Positions 1 to 11,919 of a stretch of DNA of 64,000 nucleotides are shown here, piece by piece. The DNA is from Megascapheus bottae (Eukaryota > Chordata > Mammalia > Rodentia > Geomyidae): positions 14,889,927 through 14,953,926 of the forward strand of contig JANJXV010000024.1 of the NCBI GenBank assembly GCA_024803745.1. The letters run 5' to 3'. Positions within the stretch are counted from its first letter, which is position 1. Every line of letters starts with the position of its first letter. A program made the translations under genes and the position numbers. Below the pieces are notes generated by a model. The model worked only from the letters and a program-made list of their open reading frames with translations, had not been told where the DNA came from and searched no databases.

Positions 1-995
1 GACTACTTTACATATAATAATCATAAAAATCAAAAGTAAAATATCTAACATAGAGATTAGAATCTATCTCTCAAAATAATAATACTATGTATTATGCTTA
101 GCCCTATGAAATCTGTTTTTCAGGGTTACAGCTTGGTCCTGAAATCCTAAATGAGCCTAAGATACTCTGAGAGCCTCTCTTGTAGGAGACACCAATAGAG
201 CTATGAACAAATATACTACAAATTGGTCCTGGGACAAGATTCTGATGCCAGGTATATCATTGCCTTGCTGTGACCCTCTGGAAGGCTTTGACTTCTTTCT
301 ATGAGATAAATCAGATGTTGTCTTGAAATCTTTCGAACCATGAGACAATGTTTCCAACAAAGTGATTTTCACAGGGAGATACTGTCAACTACACACCTAT
401 TGTCACAGACAGATGCTGATATGTTGGAACTGATTTGCTTACTGGATACCACCAGACCCTATCTGAGAGAAGGATGGACCTGAGGGCCTAAGGGCCATCA
501 CTGTGGATGACTCTATATTACATGTGTGAGATCTCAAGAGTAACTTCAGTGTCGTCACTCTTAGGTGGCCCCAGGGCCACCACCTCAGGGATGTCTTATA
601 CAGACTAAACTGCCTCAAAGAAGCCTGGGAGAAAATTAGCATCTATTGGGGCCCTGCCATGTGCTACCAGGCTGACCGTTAGGATCCACGTCAACTAGCA
701 CAGGGGGATACACCACTGATCCAAAGTTACAAAACTGATATATGGTAAACAAAACTCAAAAACTGCGTTCTAAACTCTATAAACTCTGTACCCTTCCCAA
801 TCATCCATCCCAATAGGGACCACCCTGTCTATCAGTAGTCCATTCAAGGGAAGACTCGTATTGGTTGTATCTGCTAGCCTGTCTCTTATCTCTTTTCTGT
901 CTCCTTTCCAATTCATAATAAACAGTGAAATGCTAGTCCGATGTCCACTTGCCAGCCGACTGGCTACTGATTTTGTGCAGAGAAGGGAAATAACA
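1..995. other. Unique intronic sequence, nothing recognised
   Basis: Mixed-composition sequence without a clear repeat, RNA gene or splice-bounded exon. The short reading frames here have no family features. Confidence 0.6.
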
Positions 996-999
996 TTCA

Positions 1000-1135
1000 C
1001 CAAGTACTTTCTAAGACTGAGGCCCTGTTCTAAGAGCTCCATCCTACACATACATGATCTCTCTTAATCTTGATAACAACCCTATAAAGTGGATATTATT
1101 ATCTCCCATTGGAAAGAAGGTCAGAAATGAGAAGG
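1000..1135 (-). repeat. MIR SINE fragment
   Basis: The stretch reads like the reverse complement of the MIR 3' half: a 'ccctgttctaagagctccat' segment, then 'ataacaaccctataaagtgg' and 'attattatctcccatt'. MIR is an ancient tRNA-derived SINE shared by all mammals, so this copy predates the rodent radiation. Boundaries are approximate. Confidence 0.75.
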
Positions 1136-1433
1136 AAGTCTAGACCCTCCAGGAGATAGACGCAGGCGATAGCTTAGCTGTTGGGAAGCCTGAGAAGGTG
1201 AGAGCTCACCAAGCAAACTTTCCTCCTACCAGAGCAGCCAGGTTTCTCTACCTCACGGGACTCAGAGAGGCTGGGAAGGGTAAAGCAGACTGTGTGGAGG
1301 GTCCTTATTAGAAACATCCTCTCTTCTCTCTGGCTCATGTGCAGGGTGTGCTTGGTATTCTTGGCAATGCTACCATCTTCATCCTCTCCTCCTTCTATGT
1401 CAATGCCATGGACCTTAGCTAGTGAGGAAGGAT

Positions 1434-1470
1434 GGGGGGGAGGTGAGGGGGGGAGGTGAGGGGGGGAGGG
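1434..1470 (+). repeat. G-rich 13-bp tandem repeat, possible G-quadruplex
   Basis: Three runs of seven G (1434-1440, 1447-1453, 1460-1466) are separated by identical AGGTGA spacers, giving a 13-bp period. A GGG follows at 1468-1470. Four G-runs with loops of 6, 6 and 1 nt satisfy the usual intramolecular G-quadruplex pattern on the plus strand, which is the non-template strand for a minus-strand gene's complement. Confidence 0.8.
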
Positions 1471-3035
1471 AATGGAATGCTGATACTGTGCTCCATCCTC
1501 TGCCTCCTTACCTCCTTTGGGCTTTGCAAGCCATCATACCATTTCAGTATTTCTATTTTGTGCAACTTGCACATTAGTTCATTAGATATTCCCCCAACCG
1601 ATGAAGTAATGCTTCCAGGGGTTCATTCTGAGGAGAATAGAAAAACAGAATTCAAATCCTGCTCTGCCCACTCTCAGAGGGCTGTGAAGGAGTAGATCAT
1701 GTTGTTGTTTTCTTGCTGTTGTCGATCGTGCTGCTGCTGCAACAGCTGCTATAATTCAAGGACTTCTCTCGCTTCCCATTTTTGCTAACAAACTAAGTCC
1801 ATGAGCAGAGCAGAAGCCAGCTGCATAAAAGTGGCCGAGATTCAGATCTAGAACCCTGGTCACTCTTTTGCCTGACTTTCCTTGAGATAGTAATGGAGCC
1901 AAAGAGAAATGAGACATTTGGTACGGCCCAAGTTGACAAAGCGAGGAACCTATCAAATTGCTCATCATTCATCTTTCTTCCATAGCCCAGGGTTAAAAAT
2001 CCACCTGGATTCTTTCCCGAAATTCTACTCCTTCCGGAAATATCCAGATGACAAAAGAGGTGGCTGAGACCGGCCCCTCCCCACTCTCTGCTATACCATG
2101 TTTTCTTTTCCTCCCAGCTCCCTGTCTCACATCTTCATAATTGTGTTACTCGCATAGCAACACATGGAGATGACAGGATGAAAGAAAGCTAGCAGTATAA
2201 AGGCCAAGGGACTGGGAGACAACTCTCCAAGAGAATGTGCAACTCACAAGCAGGCCTACAAGCCAGGCCTCAGGGAGGTCCTTCCTCCTAGACCAGCTCC
2301 CAGAGCAAGGCCTGTGTTTCTAAGCAGAAGCCAAAGGGGTCACATGAGGCCCTTCAGCTTTCCTAGGGAGATCAAGCAAGACACTGGAGACACCAGCCCA
2401 GACCTCCTCCATAGCTAGGCTGCAATGGACTCGCAGTGCCAAGGGAGGACAGTAAGCCTCAAACCCACAGCCATCAGATCTCCTGGAAACCAACAGGGTA
2501 TGGGTTCACACCCTAAGGGTCCTCAGCCAGACATATGCCTCATATTCCTGCTCCAGGGTTTCTTGTGAACTGACCCTTTCCTAGGTTAGGGCCATCATAT
2601 ATCCCAGACTTTGACTTGTTTTTGTTCAATTTGAAATTGTCCTTAACATAGGAGCCTCCTCCCTACCATGCATTCTGCTAATGCACGGTTTGGGAGCTGT
2701 TCCATTCTGTGCTAGGGCTGGGCTTGCTGGCTCCGAGTGCCTCCCACACACCCTGCCCACCCATCTGGGGATCTGAACACCAGAATCACTGATGGGCAAA
2801 CTATTTAATGCCCCACCTTATTCTCCACACTCTCACCCAGACATATTATACTGCATCTCTTCTCTAGACTGCAGTCTGAACACAGCCCCTCCCCTGCCCA
2901 GGCCCTGCTCCTCCATGCCAACTACAGAACAGGGCACGTGCCTGGCCCTTCTCCTTGGAGGCTGTATCTACCACTCAGGCCATGTCAATCCCTCCTGTCT
3001 CGCTCGAGCCAAGATAATAAGGGGAAAAGTTTTTT
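1471..3035. other. Unique intronic sequence
   Basis: No repeat family recognised. A short (CTG)n-type inverted stretch at about 1728-1750 (tgctgctgctgcaacagctg) is the only local structure. The rest is C-rich unique intron. Confidence 0.5.
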
Positions 3036-3044
3036 TTTTTCCCC

Positions 3045-3230
3045 TCATCCTTCCAAAGTGCAGACCAATTAGCATTTTTTAAATTACCATTGGAGAAATA
3101 CACCTAATTAGCCACTTTAAAGGAAAGCTTTATTTAAAAAAAAAAAGAAGTCATAAATTTCTAACTGGCTACAGCTCAGAGACACTTTTAAAGCTAATTG
3201 TGTGTTTCTGGTACTAACAGGGGAATTGGT
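3045..3230. promoter_or_regulatory. TAAT-rich block, candidate conserved enhancer
   Basis: Several homeodomain-type cores sit within about 190 bp: CAATTAGCA near 3066, AAATTACCATTGG near 3081, CCTAATTAGCC near 3102, and AGCTAATTGTG near 3191. They are joined by unique AT-rich sequence that looks like no repeat. This resembles vertebrate noncoding elements used in neural enhancers. No alignment was available, so the call is inference. Confidence 0.25.
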
Positions 3231-4334
3231 AAAAGTTAGAAATGGATTTTATGACCTTGGCAGGAAGAGGAGGGGATGGCTAAGTGACCCACAGGCTAGG
3301 GAAGGGTTAATGTCTAGGATCCGGCTTCTTCCCCCTCACCTTTGTTTGTCTGCCTATCTCTCTCCATCCCATTTTAGTTCTGCCAGGTCAGACCTAAATC
3401 TATGAATGATAGACAGGCAGGCCAGCCAACACCCAGCCAGACAATAGAACCAGAGGAAGGAAGGGAATGGAGAGAGAAGAACTGGGAATAGAGAGGAGAA
3501 AGAAAAATGCCAGAGAAAATGGAGAACCGAGTTTCAGTCAGTTTCTAAAAGCCTGTTTTTCATTTGAGATCTCCATTAAACTCTCCATCAGTGTAATGGG
3601 AGTGGGGGTGCTGGGCTGCTCAGAAGGTTCCAAACTGGAGGCAGAAAAGACTTCTGCAGCCCGCAGGCTTCCTGCCCAGACTCCCTGGCCAAGCTCTGTG
3701 GCCCAAAGGCCCTGGCCCTGAAACTGAGGAAACACTTCATAAAGTGTAAGCACCAGGCCCTGGAGTGCCTTGTTGAAAAAGAAAGGGGTAGCACCTAGCA
3801 GTCTCTGGTTTCTCCCAGCCTTAGTCTCAGCCACTCCCTGTTGGGGAATGATTCCTGCCTGTGGAAGGAGGCAGGAGGGCTCCCCCAAGAGGGAGGTAAT
3901 AGCACAATGGAAAGTATTTCAAAGAGGAGATGTCAGCGGGACCACAGAGCCCCAGCCACCCTAAAGGTCCATCACCATGGCTCGCCAGCCCTTTCACGGC
4001 CTCCACTGATGTCCCAGGAGAACAAGCATGGTCCCTCCCCTCCAGACACGTGTGCTTGAAGTTGATTCCTTAAAAGTCCTGGAAACCATCTTTTTTCATT
4101 TGCTAAGACCCTTGTTTTTGTGTCTTAAGGGAGACTATAAAGAAATAACCCTCATGTCACAAGCCTAAGGTGCATATTCTCAATGCGGGTATTAGCACCC
4201 CCAAGAGGACAAAAGTTGTGAGGTAAAACAACATGTTAACCATTGTAATAGTTTGTGGCCCAAAGCTCAACTCTTCTCTCAATAGATTCATATGCCTTCT
4301 CATTTGAAAGAGTTTACATTTGAATTTTTTCTAT
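3231..4334. other. Unique intronic sequence
   Basis: No repeat family or splice-bounded exon seen. The overlapping reading frames on both strands around 3470-4060 lack conserved motifs and are judged to be chance. Confidence 0.5.
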
Positions 4335-4376
4335 GGAGAGAGAGGGAGAGGGAGAGGGAGAGGGAGAGGGAGAGGG

Positions 4377-4440
<64 letters not shown>
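4335..4440 (+). repeat. (GGGAGA)n followed by (GA)n microsatellite
   Basis: About six AGAGGG units (4341-4380) pass directly into a pure GA run of about 60 bp (4381-4440). The purine strand is uninterrupted for over 100 bp, a mirror-repeat tract capable of triplex (H-DNA) formation. Reading frames through it are artefacts of the repeat. Confidence 0.97.
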
Positions 4441-6252
4441 CCAAGTTGGGAAATTTTGTCTCAGGGCAGAGCCCCTCAGGTCATAATTCAGAGCTCCATG
4501 AGCCAAAGCTGAACCCACTCCCACATACCAGCCAGAGACCAACCTCCTCAGACTCACTGGGAAATAGGGTATTGACCCATGGATGCTCACTGAAGATGTT
4601 CCACATACTGTAGGAGACATAAGCAACTTGGCAGGGGAACTGTGAGAGACACTACAATGCTTTATGTCCTGTCAGGTGTGAGGAAAGAGTTTCTAGGACA
4701 CAAATGGTATCAGGACACTCTTCCCATCTCTCACCTCAGACCTTAAAGTCTGAGAGAGATAGGAGAGCAGATGCTCGTGCTCCAGCTTCCACGATGGACT
4801 GTGTGATTAAAGATTCAGGGAATTCCAAATAGCCAAGGGAGGATGGGGGCGCTGGATGGGTAATTCACTGGCTCCCTAGCACTCCACTGGCACCTTTCCC
4901 TCTCCCTCCTCTCTGCTCTGTTGCTCTAGAGGCTGGGAATCAGGGAGGAAAAACAGTTATACAGTAGGATAGACAGCTGTCTCCTGCTCTACCACATACA
5001 GGTAATGATCCCTTGAGCCTCAATTTCATACCTAGGCCCACCACTTCCTCTAAGCAGTAACACCATTTTGTGTCTGCCATAGCTGGCACTTTGCAGACTG
5101 GGGGCAGGAAGTGAGGGGAAAGATTCCAGGTCCGGAGGCAGGCTGTGTCTTACTCCAGATTCTATACCTCACCCCTGGGGTATGTGACACACACTAGAAG
5201 CCTCTTCTGTATATGTAGAATCACAGGTGATCTTCTCTTACCTGTTCTCCCCAAATCAAATGGGAATAGTGATCTCTGCTGCCCCTGAGTCTGCGACCTA
5301 TACTAAAAGAGATGGTGATGCCAGGGAGAAGCAAAGAGGTTTCCTTGCATGTCCTACCTTGTCTTCCCTTTCTAGGGAACTTGTTAGGTTTCTGAAACAT
5401 ATTGAGGCGGGGGAGAATGGGGAGGAGAGAGAGGTCTTATTATAGATGGAAAAATCTGAGCTGCGTAGTAAGACAGTTTCATGATGCCCACTGAGTCCAG
5501 TGCCTGACAAGCGCCAAGTACACATTGTTCTCTACCTAGTGTCAGAAGAAAAGTCACCATAAAGCAAAGATTCAGTAGGGATGTGCCAGTATACACTGAC
5601 TTGAGTCCCTTTCCTGAAACTAAAGATGGTATAACCTCTGAGGCTCCCCCAAGGCTATCCTCCCAGGGACCCTATATCAATCTCTTGGGCCCCAATCACA
5701 CAGTACATAAGCTGTCCTTCCATGAACCCTGGCTTTCTAAGGGTGGTGGGTGGCTCAAGAATTGCATATTTTTGTTCCTGTCACAAAAGCACAAACAATT
5801 CAATGCCAAGAGAAAAGGGCCTTGCTCCCTGTTGGTCCCTGGCAGAATCCCCAGGGACTTCTACCCACGTCACAGAGGCTACAGAGAAAGAGAAAACAGC
5901 CAGGCCTCTGGGGCCTGGGAAGAGGAGGGAGATTTATTATTTTTGAATGATTAAACCAAACACCTTCATCAATGCTTCCTTCTTGTCATGCCTCCCGTCT
6001 GCTGCTCAGAAACAGTGCAGGATGGCCTGGGTGCAGTGGTCCCCTTGGGGCTACCCTTACACCCACCCTACACGCCACCACCTCCAGCAGATAGCCTGGC
6101 TCTGGCCAGGAGCCAGGCCTCTGCCTACCTCCCACTCCATTCCCTGTCTGCGATTGTTTCCAATCAGTTAGGAAACAGCTCTGAGCACAATTAGAAAAGA
6201 TAACAAGGAAGAATTACATAATTACAGTCCGCCTGGATCTCAGGCACTTCCA
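4441..6252. other. Unique intronic sequence
   Basis: No recognisable mobile element. The 123-codon frame at 5583-5954 has no family motif and overlapping frames of similar length, so it is treated as chance. The end (about 6145-6240) contains GATAACAAGG and ATTACATAATTACAG motifs and could be a weak regulatory block. Confidence 0.45.
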
Positions 6253-6276
6253 ACACACACACACACACACACACAC
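6253..6276 (+). repeat. (AC)12 microsatellite
   Basis: Uninterrupted AC dinucleotide run of 24 bp. Confidence 0.95.
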
Positions 6277-7369
6277 CGAATTGAGTCCAAACTGGGATGG
6301 GTGTGAGGAGAAGGACGGTATTCTCTGTGAGCATTATGAGATATAAAGACTAGGACCCTGGCAGGGGAGGGGGCATTCACACACTGGCCCAACTGGGGAC
6401 CTCAGTTCTTCTCAGAATCAGACCTCAGAGAAAGACTCGGGGCCCTAGTGTACGTCATTCAATGAACCATAGAGTCAAGCCCACTTTTAAGGATGAAGGA
6501 GACCAGTTATCCTATAGCCTAAATAGAGAACAGAAACACAGATCTCATGGCGGGCTACACAGACCTGTTAACTCCAAACACCAGTGTCCTGTCCACTCAC
6601 AGACTCCTGAAATTTCAGTCCTGGCCTTTGACTTCTGATGAGTTATCGACTCTTCCCATTGCTCCTTTCTTGGTGAGGACAGGCAAGTATAGGAAGGGCT
6701 TTGTCCTTTAGAGTAAGAATTACTCATCTATGTTCCTCCACAGGGCCAAATAAATAGCTGAAGTTTCCTGGACCACCTGCTCCACTCTTCTAGCATCGCA
6801 CTAAAGTAGCCTTAGCATATAAACAAATGAATATGTGTTGCATATGTGGACACTGAAAATTTGAATTTCATATCATTTCCACATGCTGTGAAATTTAACT
6901 TTTCCCTCTTCTTCCCCCCTCCAGCCGTTTAAGAATGTAAAACTAATTCTATACTGGTGCTCTGTGTATAAACAGGTATCTGACAAGATCTAGCCTGAGG
7001 GTGAGGATTTATCAAGGACACTGTCAGCAGGTTACTAGAAGATTGAGTATGTCTGATGGCTTCACACTCATTCTCTGACTCTGTTTGCCAGCAAGACCTT
7101 AGGGAGAATCTTGATGGTCAATCTATGCTAGGTTATGACTAGACATGAATATAAGGTTTGCTGGAGACATTTCTGTCCCTGAGGCAGAAATGGAAAACCA
7201 CTTTCCTGGTTAGGTAAGTGGACTGACCACAAAGAAGTGAAGGGAACTAATACTCACAGCCTGTCTTTTAATTACCATCTTGGTGATCGATTATACCTCA
7301 GGTACCTGACCTACTTAGGAAATGCTCAGTATCCTGGCACAGCGTAGTAATCTTTCAGTGTAGGCAGTT
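6277..7369. other. Unique intronic sequence, nothing recognised
   Basis: No clear repeat or gene. The composition is ordinary, with no CpG enrichment. Confidence 0.5.
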
Positions 7370-7495
7370 AAGAGCTCTTGGTCTGGCTTTGCTACTTCCA
7401 GGCTATGTGACTACAGAAATAAAATCAGTTAAATGAGGACACATGAAATAGTGTGTGTTCAGTACATACTGTAGTCTAGTGCCTGGGACCTCCAG
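7370..7495 (+). repeat. Probable MIR fragment
   Basis: The order 'gagctcttggtctggctttgc', 'ctatgtgact', 'tcagttaaatgaggac' and 'agtgcctggg' follows the MIR consensus from its tRNA-like head to the core, with heavy decay. Moderate support only. Confidence 0.5.
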
Positions 7496-8050
7496 GGTAA
7501 ATAAGGACAGATGAATCTACAATTCAGAGATGTGGCTGATGTTTTGTTTGGCGTCAGAATGGGTGACAGGATGGAATCTTTCTTCTCATAATCACACCTA
7601 CACTTGATCTCCATTTCTGCTTCGGAGGAAGTGCCTTTAGCCAAATCCAGAACCCCTCTATACCCCCTACTCCTCTGTGGTGGGTTTTCCTCAGCCCACT
7701 CCCAGATGCCTCCTGGCCCTCATTTAGAGGTTATACATTTCTCCACAAGGGTAGTTTGCACTCTTGTTATAGCCTGGTCCCCTCACTTCACCTGGATAGC
7801 CCATCTCAACTTGTGAAGTCCACCTCACCAGTGAAAGAAGCCCTGCCTGCTGCTTACGGTATGCCTAAGAAGCCCCCTAGCCAGTCTTTGCTGTAGTGCC
7901 TTCAAAACCCATTCACAGGGAACATGTCTCCCAAGAACAAGAATGTCAGACCCAGGCAGCAGGGATGAGGATTTGAGAGAAAAAAGAAAAGAACCATGTT
8001 TCTGTTCCCAGGGAACCTCTCTACACAGCATCCTACTCCTGCATTTCCAT

Positions 8051-8071
8051 CTGGTTGCTATTAGCAACCAG
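8051..8071. promoter_or_regulatory. Perfect 9+3+9 palindrome matching an RFX X-box
   Basis: CTGGTTGCT (8051-8059) and AGCAACCAG (8063-8071) are exact reverse complements separated by ATT. The core GTTGCT-N3-AGCAAC fits the RFX X-box pattern GTNRCY-N1-3-RGYAAC. RFX factors drive cilium genes and are active in neurons. Whether it is bound is unknown. Confidence 0.45.
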
Positions 8072-8309
8072 GCAATCATATTTTTCTAGTCCCAAATATA
8101 ATCATCATAATCAATATAGGGTATTTATCCCACTCCTTGGTTTCAAGGAACTTGAAGCTTTTTACACTTATTATTCTTTCTTCACTAACATGGGGGAGAG
8201 GAGAGGAGGAGATTTATCTGCTGATGGGGGCTGGGGGAAGACTGCTGGACAAAGATGGAAACTGAGGCAATGACTAAGAAGGAGGCATAAAAACTTCTCA
8301 GAAGAGAAC

Positions 8310-8400
8310 ATTGTGAATAGTAGTTCCCATTTAGACAGTGTTTTTATAATTAGCCTATTTTAATTTTCACAAGAGCCTTCTGTGGTAGGTTCATCTATTT
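8310..8400 (-). repeat. MIR fragment
   Basis: 'cccatttagacagtgttttt', 'attttaattttcacaagag' and 'gtggtaggttcat' resemble the reverse complement of the MIR core and 3' end. Confidence 0.55.
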
Positions 8401-8439
8401 GATAAGTGAATGATTTTTTTTCAACATTAGAGGGCTGAA

Positions 8440-8585
8440 ACAGCACTGCCTAATCTTGGTTTTGGGTCTTTGAGTCACTTTCAGTAGCTGTTTTCTCCTA
8501 TGGAATCCCTGCAAAGAATATAATAGTTATCATGTCTCTTTTATGGGTTATCACCACATACACTGTAAATGCTAACCCTTATATT
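8440..8585 (+). repeat. MIR fragment
   Basis: 'ctaatcttggttttgggtc', 'tttgagtcactttcagtagc' and 'cactgtaaatgctaa' match a diverged MIR in the forward orientation, about 40 bp from an oppositely oriented MIR piece. Confidence 0.5.
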
Positions 8586-8624
8586 ACTTCATATATCAGC
8601 ACTGCTTTTACATGTCAAAATATG

Positions 8625-8863
8625 AGCCAGGTGCCAGTGGCTCACAACTATAATTCTAGCTACTCAGAAGGCTGAGACCTGAAGATTATGGTTTGAAACC
8701 AGCACTGTCAGAAAAATGCATAAGATTCTTATCTCCAATTAACCATCAGAAAACCGGAAGTGGTGCTGTGACTCAAGGTAATAGAACATTAGCTTCGACC
8801 GAAAAAAGCTCAGGAACAGTGCCCAGGCTCTGAGTTCAAGCCCCACAACTGACCAAGAAAAAA
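8625..8863 (+). mobile_element. B1-like/Geo dimeric SINE
   Basis: The left half is 7SL/B1-like ('agccaggtgccagtggctca', 'tagctactcagaaggctgag'). A short linker ('ttatctccaattaacc') follows, then a Geo-type right half ('ccggaagtggtgctgtgact' to 'gagttcaagccccacaactg') and a weak A-rich tail. The same right half occurs in the IDL-Geo copies elsewhere in this window. This SINE type points to Geomyoidea. Confidence 0.88.
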
Positions 8864-11134
8864 TGGTTTTCTAGTTCTACTAACATCTATACCAAATAGG
8901 TAACAAGCACAGCAAGCAAATGCCTGTCTGGCTATCTGACTATCTATGAAGTCCTAACATAAAGCACTTGACCAGGTCTAAAAATTTATGAGCTGCCTTT
9001 ATCTTCTGAAATTCCAGGAGCATTCTCTTACTGGAGCACAGAAAGGGGGTGGGGGGAAGAGATCAATTGTTTTAACTGTGAAACCATCCATACTTTTTGA
9101 CAACTGTGTGATGTTGCCTGTTATTCCAGCAACTGGTTTGATGTCATCTCTCTGTCACAGCAACAAAAGTAATACTAAACACATGCCTTTGGGGTCCCTG
9201 CAAGTGGACGATGCGCATGCAGTCTTCCATTCTAAACACCTGGCATAGGCTTCGGAACCTTCTCTGCACACAGGCAGCTGGAGGTAAAAGAATAACAAAT
9301 AAAACATAACCAAAAGAGAAAGCATGTGACCACAGGCAGAACTGCACTAAAATAGGATGTTTTCCAGAGTGTTATGTGTAGAGCTCATTTCCTTTTGGAG
9401 ACAGCACAAACACCACTGAGAGAGGAGAGTGCCTGGCTTGTGTCTGAAGCATCCTCTGTTCTCAGAACAGAGACTTAGCTGCATATCATCTCTTCTTTCA
9501 CCATTTTTTTCTAACTTAGAGCAATGCACTTGCAAGGAGAAACCCCCAAACAGAAGATTCTACCTGGGATAACCTCAGGACCTCCTAAGCTATGAGATCC
9601 AAGGACTTAGCCCAGGCTCTTGGCTTTCTCATATCACTTCTGGAACCTCTTTGAACTCTAGAATGAACTACTATACTGGGAAACTCTCTCTCTATATCCC
9701 TATTTGACTTAGTTGAGCAGGAAGAGGAGAAAAATTAAAACAAAACACTCTACATGATAAATCCTAAGTTAAGACGACACAGGAAAATATTGATGCCCTG
9801 GTTCCCTGGATTGTTTGCCAATCCCTCAGTTTGCTTAGTACCTTTTACCTGCAATTGCTACATAACTATAACAGCATCAATTGGGCCTTTAGGCAGGCTG
9901 GCCCGCCTGCCTATCACCACATATCACCTGACTCCAAGGACATGTTCAGGGGTACTTATTCCATCCCTTCTTTTTGCAGCTTCTGATATTGGGGCTTTCC
10001 ATATTATTCCCCATTCTGTACCAACATCAGCATCCAATCTAATACTTTCAGCATCCACTTTCAGTGGTCTCTTCTGCCCACAGTTTGAACCCCAATCCCC
10101 ATTTTTATGTCTTTCAGGCCAGTGAAGACAGCATTGCTGTCTCTGGAGTTCATCCATGCTAACCAAGTTGGCTGATATCTCTTGCCAGGCCTATGGAAAC
10201 TGCCCTCAGTGAAAGGCAAGGAAGAGAGAGACAAGTGAGTGAACACTTTAAGATACCCTGCAGTTTTTCTTCTAGACATTTTGTAAGGCTCAAACTTGTA
10301 GCTAAGAATTTTCTAAGATTAAAAATCAGTTTGGGGCTCTCCTTAAGTCACGCTGCTCTAACTGAGTCTCACAGTAGATTCTCAACAACAATTATTTCTT
10401 TCCTTTATATAATACTTGCTCCTTCCCCAAGAGCTTGCCATCTGTTGTCTCTTTTTTAGCCTTGCATCCTCCTAGCAATAGATGTAGTCAGCTCAAGGGA
10501 CCTGAGCCCTGTTTTGCTGCATTTAGGGGGACTGAGGCCCACAGCCCACAAATGGTGCTATGCTGAATGGCAAGGTCTGATTTGCTTGCAACCTCCTTCA
10601 ACTACAGAAACTACAGGGCCTTGACTGAGTGTAGGTGTGAGTGAGTTGGTGGTCTCCAAACTAACTAAAATGATGATAATAATGTTATCGTGGTGACTAT
10701 TTTGTCCATAATGAAGACTCCAAGTCCAGAGGCTCACAACCACCTACAGCTGCTCAACTCTTGGGGTATCACAGGAGACAGAACTTGATTGGTATATATC
10801 TCAGCCTTCTCTGCCCCTCATAAAGGGAAAATATGGGGTCCTTGGTCTGTGGTTTTGGTAACTGGATACATCAGCTTACATCTTTGGAATCTGAGTAGGA
10901 AGTGAGTGCATCTTGCCTCAGGCCTTCTGGGTACGCTGGGCAAAGGCCTCATTTAGGTGAGTAGCTGCGGTGTGAAGATGGCACAAAATCTGCAGACCTG
11001 ACACTCAGCTGCTAGTGTACCAATTCCTGCTGAATATGTACCCATAGCCCCAGGGGGAAAAACAAGGAAGGAAGGAAAATAACCAAGGAGGGGAGAAGGG
11101 AGAGATTCTGAAATCTGGACAACATCAAGAGCCT
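8864..11134. other. Unique intronic sequence
   Basis: No intact element recognised. A weak MIR-like patch may lie around 10385-10560 but cannot be bounded. Reading frames around 9754-10279 overlap on both strands without motifs. Confidence 0.45.
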
Positions 11135-11148
11135 GTTTCCATGACAAC
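11135..11148. promoter_or_regulatory. RFX X-box-like motif
   Basis: GTTTCC-AT-GACAAC is an imperfect inverted repeat close to the RFX consensus GTTGCCATGGCAAC. Chance matches to such motifs are not rare in 64 kb, so this is only a candidate. Confidence 0.3.
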
Positions 11149-11723
11149 CTCTCCTTATTACAGTTGCTCACACTGCAGCCTGTTCCAATCAGCCCTGTGG
11201 ATGGGGCCTTCAGCTAGATCCAGTGATGGCCTTCAGCTGGCCTGGCTCCTCTCTCAGGCAGGACAGACAGAGCTCCTGAGTCACCTGAAAGACCATATCA
11301 CCTTTGGACACCAGTGTCCTACAAAGAGAAAAGAATGTCAAAGAGAAGACTTTCTGAAATGGAGCTCTGCTGCGGAAGAAAGAGGAAGAGTGTTGAAAGG
11401 TGGAGATTAAAAAGAAGTGAGAGGTGTAGCCTGACATTACTATGGGAGTTACCGTGAATGTCTGCTGGGCCATCATGTTTGTGGACACTTGGCTTCATAC
11501 TGGTGGCACCTAGGCCCAGAGAATATGTGATGCTCTACCAGCTAGTGTGTGGGTGTGACTTCCTTAGGCATATCTACTGATCCTGCCTCCCTTTCCCTAC
11601 AAAATCTCCTCCTCTACTTTTTCTGACTTCCTATCTCTCACAAAACTGTTGAAGTTCAAGGTCAAGTTTCATTAGGCAAGGATAAGTGCCCCACAAGAAG
11701 TAGATGCTGGTAGCTTCCCACAA

Positions 11724-11919
11724 TTTTTTTTTGCCAGTCTGGGACTTGAACTCAGGGCCTATGCACCATTCTTGAACTTTCTCAAGGTTAGTGTCCTACC
11801 ATTTGAGCCACAGCACAACTTCTGTTTTTCCCCCCCCCTATGTATGTGGTACTGAAGACTTGAACTCAGTTTGTGCATGCTAGGCAAGCATTCTTCCACT
11901 AGGCCACACTCCCGGCCCC
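11724..11919 (-). mobile_element. IDL-Geo dimeric SINE
   Basis: On the minus strand a tRNA-Ala/ID-like head ('gtgtggcctagtggaagaat', 'gcttgcctagcatgcac') is followed by an internal G/A-rich linker. The Geo module ('gtgctgtggctcaaatgg' to 'ccctgagttcaagtccc') and an A9 tail complete it. The flanks ttcccacaa and tttctacaa form a possible imperfect target-site duplication. Confidence 0.9.

Noticed and set aside
5583..5954. 123-codon plus-strand frame
   Set aside because: Several overlapping frames of similar size and no conserved features.
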